This document shows positions 61,753 through 64,000 of a stretch of DNA of 64,000 nucleotides, piece by piece; position 1 is the first letter of the stretch, and the number at the start of each line of letters is the position of its first letter. The position numbers and the translations under genes are program-made. The DNA lies in assembly GCA_030429545.1 (NCBI GenBank), contig JAUIFF010000002.1:719952-783951 (forward strand), given 5' to 3'. Source of the DNA: Polyangia bacterium (lineage in GTDB: Bacteria > Myxococcota_A > Polyangia > Nannocystales > Nannocystaceae). The notes under the pieces were generated by a model. That model was not told the origin of the DNA. It was given only the letters and a program-made list of their open reading frames with translations, and made no database searches.

Positions 61753-63828
61753 ATGTTTGACCTGCCCTGTTTCGTCTCCGGCAAGCGCATGGTTGCGAGA
61801 GCGCAACTAACGAGTCTGGCGGGATGCCTCGCTGTATTTGGCCTTACTGCCTGTAACGGTGGTGGTGAAACAACAACCGATACGGCCACAGGCACGACGT
61901 CTGAGACCGAGTCGGAGTCGGACACCCGGACCACTGTCGACCCGACGACCACCACGCCGACGACCTCGACGCCAACGACGATCACAGGGACCCAAACCGA
62001 CTCGATGGGTTCGACCGAGTCGGAATCCGAAACCGACCCGACCGACACCGACCCAACGACGGACCCGACCACCGACCCGACGACCGATGGGCCGACGACA
62101 TCGGAAAGTGAAACCACCCCGCCCGAGTGCAACGACGGCGAGATGATGTGCGAGGGCGACGACCTGATCACCTGTGTCGAGGGTTCGTGGAGCGACCCGG
62201 CGCCCTGCGAGTTTGGCTGTGTCGAGGGCCAGGGCTGTGCCGAGCCCTGTGTCGAGGGCGAGGTCATGTGTGTCGACGGTGGCGCGTCCGAATGTGTGAA
62301 CGGAGAGTTCACCGAGCCCACCCCATGCAGCGATGCCTGCGTCGATGACCTCGGGTGTGTCGCCTGTATCCCCGGCGCATCGAAGTGCGAGGGCGACAAC
62401 TCGATGGTGTGCGACGACGAGGGCGAAGGCTATGTACTCGCCGAAGTTTGCGACGGGGTGCAGGGCGTGTTTTGCAACGAGGACGCGGGTGTGTGCGACG
62501 GCGAATGTGCGCCCGGCAACCTCCAGCTCGACTACCTCGGGTGTGAGTACTACGCCACCGTCACCCAGCAACAGGACTCGGGGATTCAGGGGACCGACTT
62601 CTTCTCGATCACCGTCGCCAACTCCTCCGACGAAGAAACCAACGTCAAGATCGAGGGCAACGGCGTCGACATTGGCTTTACGGTGGCGCCCAACAGCGTC
62701 AAACGCCAAATCCTACCGTGGGTCAACGCTCTGTACAAAGGGACAGGTCCGTCCAAGGTTGTCGAGAATGCCGCCTATCACATCCGTGCCGACCATCCGG
62801 TAACTGTCAACCAGTACAGCCCGATCGATGCCGACGTCACCAACGATGCCTCGCTGCTGCTGCCGGTCAACGCCTGGACCGGCTCGGCGATGGTGGCTTC
62901 GTTCCCCTATTGGATCAACCAACTCAACCCCAACCTGCGCACGCCGGGGTTTTATGCGGTGGTCGCCAGCCAGGACGAGACAACTGTGCAGCTACATCCT
63001 TCGGCCACGGGCAACATGGTCCAGGCCGGTGGTGGCGTAGCAGCCGACGGCACCGGCGAGGTCACGCTCAACCGCGGCGATGTGTTGCAGGTTGTCACCA
63101 CCCTAGAGGCCGGTGACCTCACCGGCACCCAGGTCGAGGCCGACAAACCAGTGATGGTGATTTCGGGGCATAGCTGCACCGAGGTTCCGCAAATGACACT
63201 TGCGTGCGACCACCTCGAAGAGGTCATGCCGCCGACCGAGTCGCTGTCGACGACCTACGTCGTGATGCCGCCGGTCCAAACCCCCAACAATGCCGCGTTC
63301 CATGGCGAGGTCGTCCGCGTGATCGCCAGTGAACCCGAAACCACCGTGACGTTTGTCCCCGACATCGGTCAGGACATCGTCCTCGAAAATGCCGGCGATT
63401 TTGTCGAAGTTCCGGTAGGGACCGACCGCTACGTCGTCGATGCCGACAAGAAAATCCTCGTGGCCCAGTACATGGTTGGCGCCCAGGGAGGGTTCGGGCA
63501 AAGCGACCCGTCGATGGCCCTGGCAGTGGCCACCGGCCAATACCGGACCGACTTCCTGATCCACGCGCCGCCGACTTGGGCGGCCAACTATGCCAACCTA
63601 ATTGCGCCACTCGAAGCCACGGTTGAGGTGGACGGCGACACCGTGCCCGAAAGCGAGTTCACGGCGATCCCCGAAACCGACTACAAAACCGCCACAGTGC
63701 TGTTGTCGAACGAAGGCGACGGCAACCACCGGATAGGCTCCGACGAGAAGATCACCGTGGGCGTCTACGGGGCCCAGAGCTTTGGTAGCTACTGGATCGT
63801 CGGCGGTCTCGACCTCAAGCACTTCTAG
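61753..63828 (+). CDS. Lipoprotein with Cys-rich neck and IgGFc-binding-like domain
   Basis: ATG 61753 (691 residues) or ATG 61789 both lead into a signal ending VFGLTAC (lipobox). A TDPTTDPT stalk covers about 20-125; a Cys-rich neck (DGEMMCEGDDLITC, CEFGCVEGQGCAEPC, CSDACVDDLGC) runs to about 255. The C-terminal 430 residues (FFSITVANSSDEETNVKI, VTVNQYSPIDADVTNDASLLLP, TTVQLHPSATGNM, DKPVMVISGHSCTEVP, ILVAQYMVGAQGG) match the IgGFc-binding protein N-terminal domain found in many myxobacterial surface proteins. It is probably an adhesin or ligand-binding protein. Direct repeats begin 43 bp after the stop. Confidence 0.85.
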   Translation: MFDLPCFVSGKRMVARAQLTSLAGCLAVFGLTACNGGGETTTDTATGTTSETESESDTRTTVDPTTTTPTTSTPTTITGTQTDSMGSTESESETDPTDTDPTTDPTTDPTTDGPTTSESETTPPECNDGEMMCEGDDLITCVEGSWSDPAPCEFGCVEGQGCAEPCVEGEVMCVDGGASECVNGEFTEPTPCSDACVDDLGCVACIPGASKCEGDNSMVCDDEGEGYVLAEVCDGVQGVFCNEDAGVCDGECAPGNLQLDYLGCEYYATVTQQQDSGIQGTDFFSITVANSSDEETNVKIEGNGVDIGFTVAPNSVKRQILPWVNALYKGTGPSKVVENAAYHIRADHPVTVNQYSPIDADVTNDASLLLPVNAWTGSAMVASFPYWINQLNPNLRTPGFYAVVASQDETTVQLHPSATGNMVQAGGGVAADGTGEVTLNRGDVLQVVTTLEAGDLTGTQVEADKPVMVISGHSCTEVPQMTLACDHLEEVMPPTESLSTTYVVMPPVQTPNNAAFHGEVVRVIASEPETTVTFVPDIGQDIVLENAGDFVEVPVGTDRYVVDADKKILVAQYMVGAQGGFGQSDPSMALAVATGQYRTDFLIHAPPTWAANYANLIAPLEATVEVDGDTVPESEFTAIPETDYKTATVLLSNEGDGNHRIGSDEKITVGVYGAQSFGSYWIVGGLDLKHF

Positions 63829-63871
63829 CAACCACCGGGTCGCCTCGCGTCGAAGAGTGTGTCGCGGTTGG

Positions 63872-63988
63872 GCTTCACGGGTCCTGCCGCGGTGGTTCAA
63901 GGTGTAAGAAGCGAGGAGGGTCGGAGTTGTCGGGCTTTGGTGGTTGGAGCGACCGAGCTTCGATGGAGCTTCACGGGTCCTGCCGCGG
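63872..63988. repeat. Two 21-bp direct repeats at the window end
   Basis: GCTTCACGGGTCCTGCCGCG plus one more G occurs at 63872-63892 and 63968-63988. The shared TTCACGGG element and the neighbouring CCCGACTTCG (which, reversed, resembles AAGTCGGG) recall the cutA array. The array may continue past the window. Confidence 0.6.
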
Positions 63989-64000
63989 GACCCGACTTCG

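Overview
The window looks like a piece of a GC-rich myxobacterial chromosome, most probably from the Nannocystis/Enhygromyxa/Plesiocystis side of the phylum (inference). The evidence is the density of lipoproteins with Thr/Ser/Asp/Glu-rich stalks, Cys-rich DUF4215-type repeats, fibrinogen-like, FG-GAP and IgGFc-binding-like heads, and a GC-x-C plus hydrophobic plus Arg tail (MYXO-CTERM-like) on an M23 peptidase. I see no rRNA, tRNA, insertion sequence, prophage or CRISPR array.

Layout. 0-8 kb: the end of a histidine phosphatase, a thioesterase, a small redox cluster (lipoprotein cytochrome c, GMC oxidoreductase and methyltransferase on one strand, a Tat-signal small protein diverging from them), a seven-bladed FG-GAP lipoprotein, a lipoprotein methyltransferase and a DUF6918 protein. 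8-14 kb: an S9 peptidase, a UvrD-type helicase, a sulfotransferase and a small lipoprotein. 14-24 kb: lipoproteins, cutA followed by a 0.55-kb tandem array, a two-gene M23 peptidase operon and a propeller lipoprotein. 23-30 kb: DUF1152, gamma-glutamyltransferase, two secreted unknowns in a more AT-rich stretch, and a translationally coupled STAS-like/AhpD-like pair. 30-41 kb: a GspC-domain/MepA-type endopeptidase fusion, a sodium symporter, a caspase-like lipoprotein divergent from a Kv-type channel, a histidine kinase, an enoyl-CoA hydratase and an M28 peptidase. 41-50 kb: glgC-glgA, an ECF sigma factor with an overlapping membrane protein and a preceding envelope protein, a Cys-rich lipoprotein, and a cytochrome c/copper type II monooxygenase-like protein with a small partner. 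50-64 kb: a 1935-residue YegP-repeat/transmembrane protein, an OFA transporter next to a molybdopterin oxidoreductase, and two more surface lipoproteins.

How the genes work together. Much of the content concerns the envelope: peptide and murein hydrolysis (S9, M23, M28, M74-like, GGT), surface-displayed lipoproteins and electron transfer at the membrane. Glycogen synthesis (glgC-glgA) is the only recognisable complete metabolic step pair.

The most interesting signal is not a gene. A degenerate palindrome, TGYA-N2-TRCA, recurs about 42 times by hand count (45 allowing TRYA-N2-TRYA). Nearly all copies lie inside coding sequences, on genes of both orientations, and are often spelled with A- or T-ending codons that the surrounding GC-rich genes otherwise avoid. 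Chance would give only a few copies. It behaves like a highly iterated palindrome whose DNA sequence, not its protein meaning, is under selection. A second pattern is that the intergenic tandem arrays begin in or directly after the last codons of a gene and repeat that 3-prime end.
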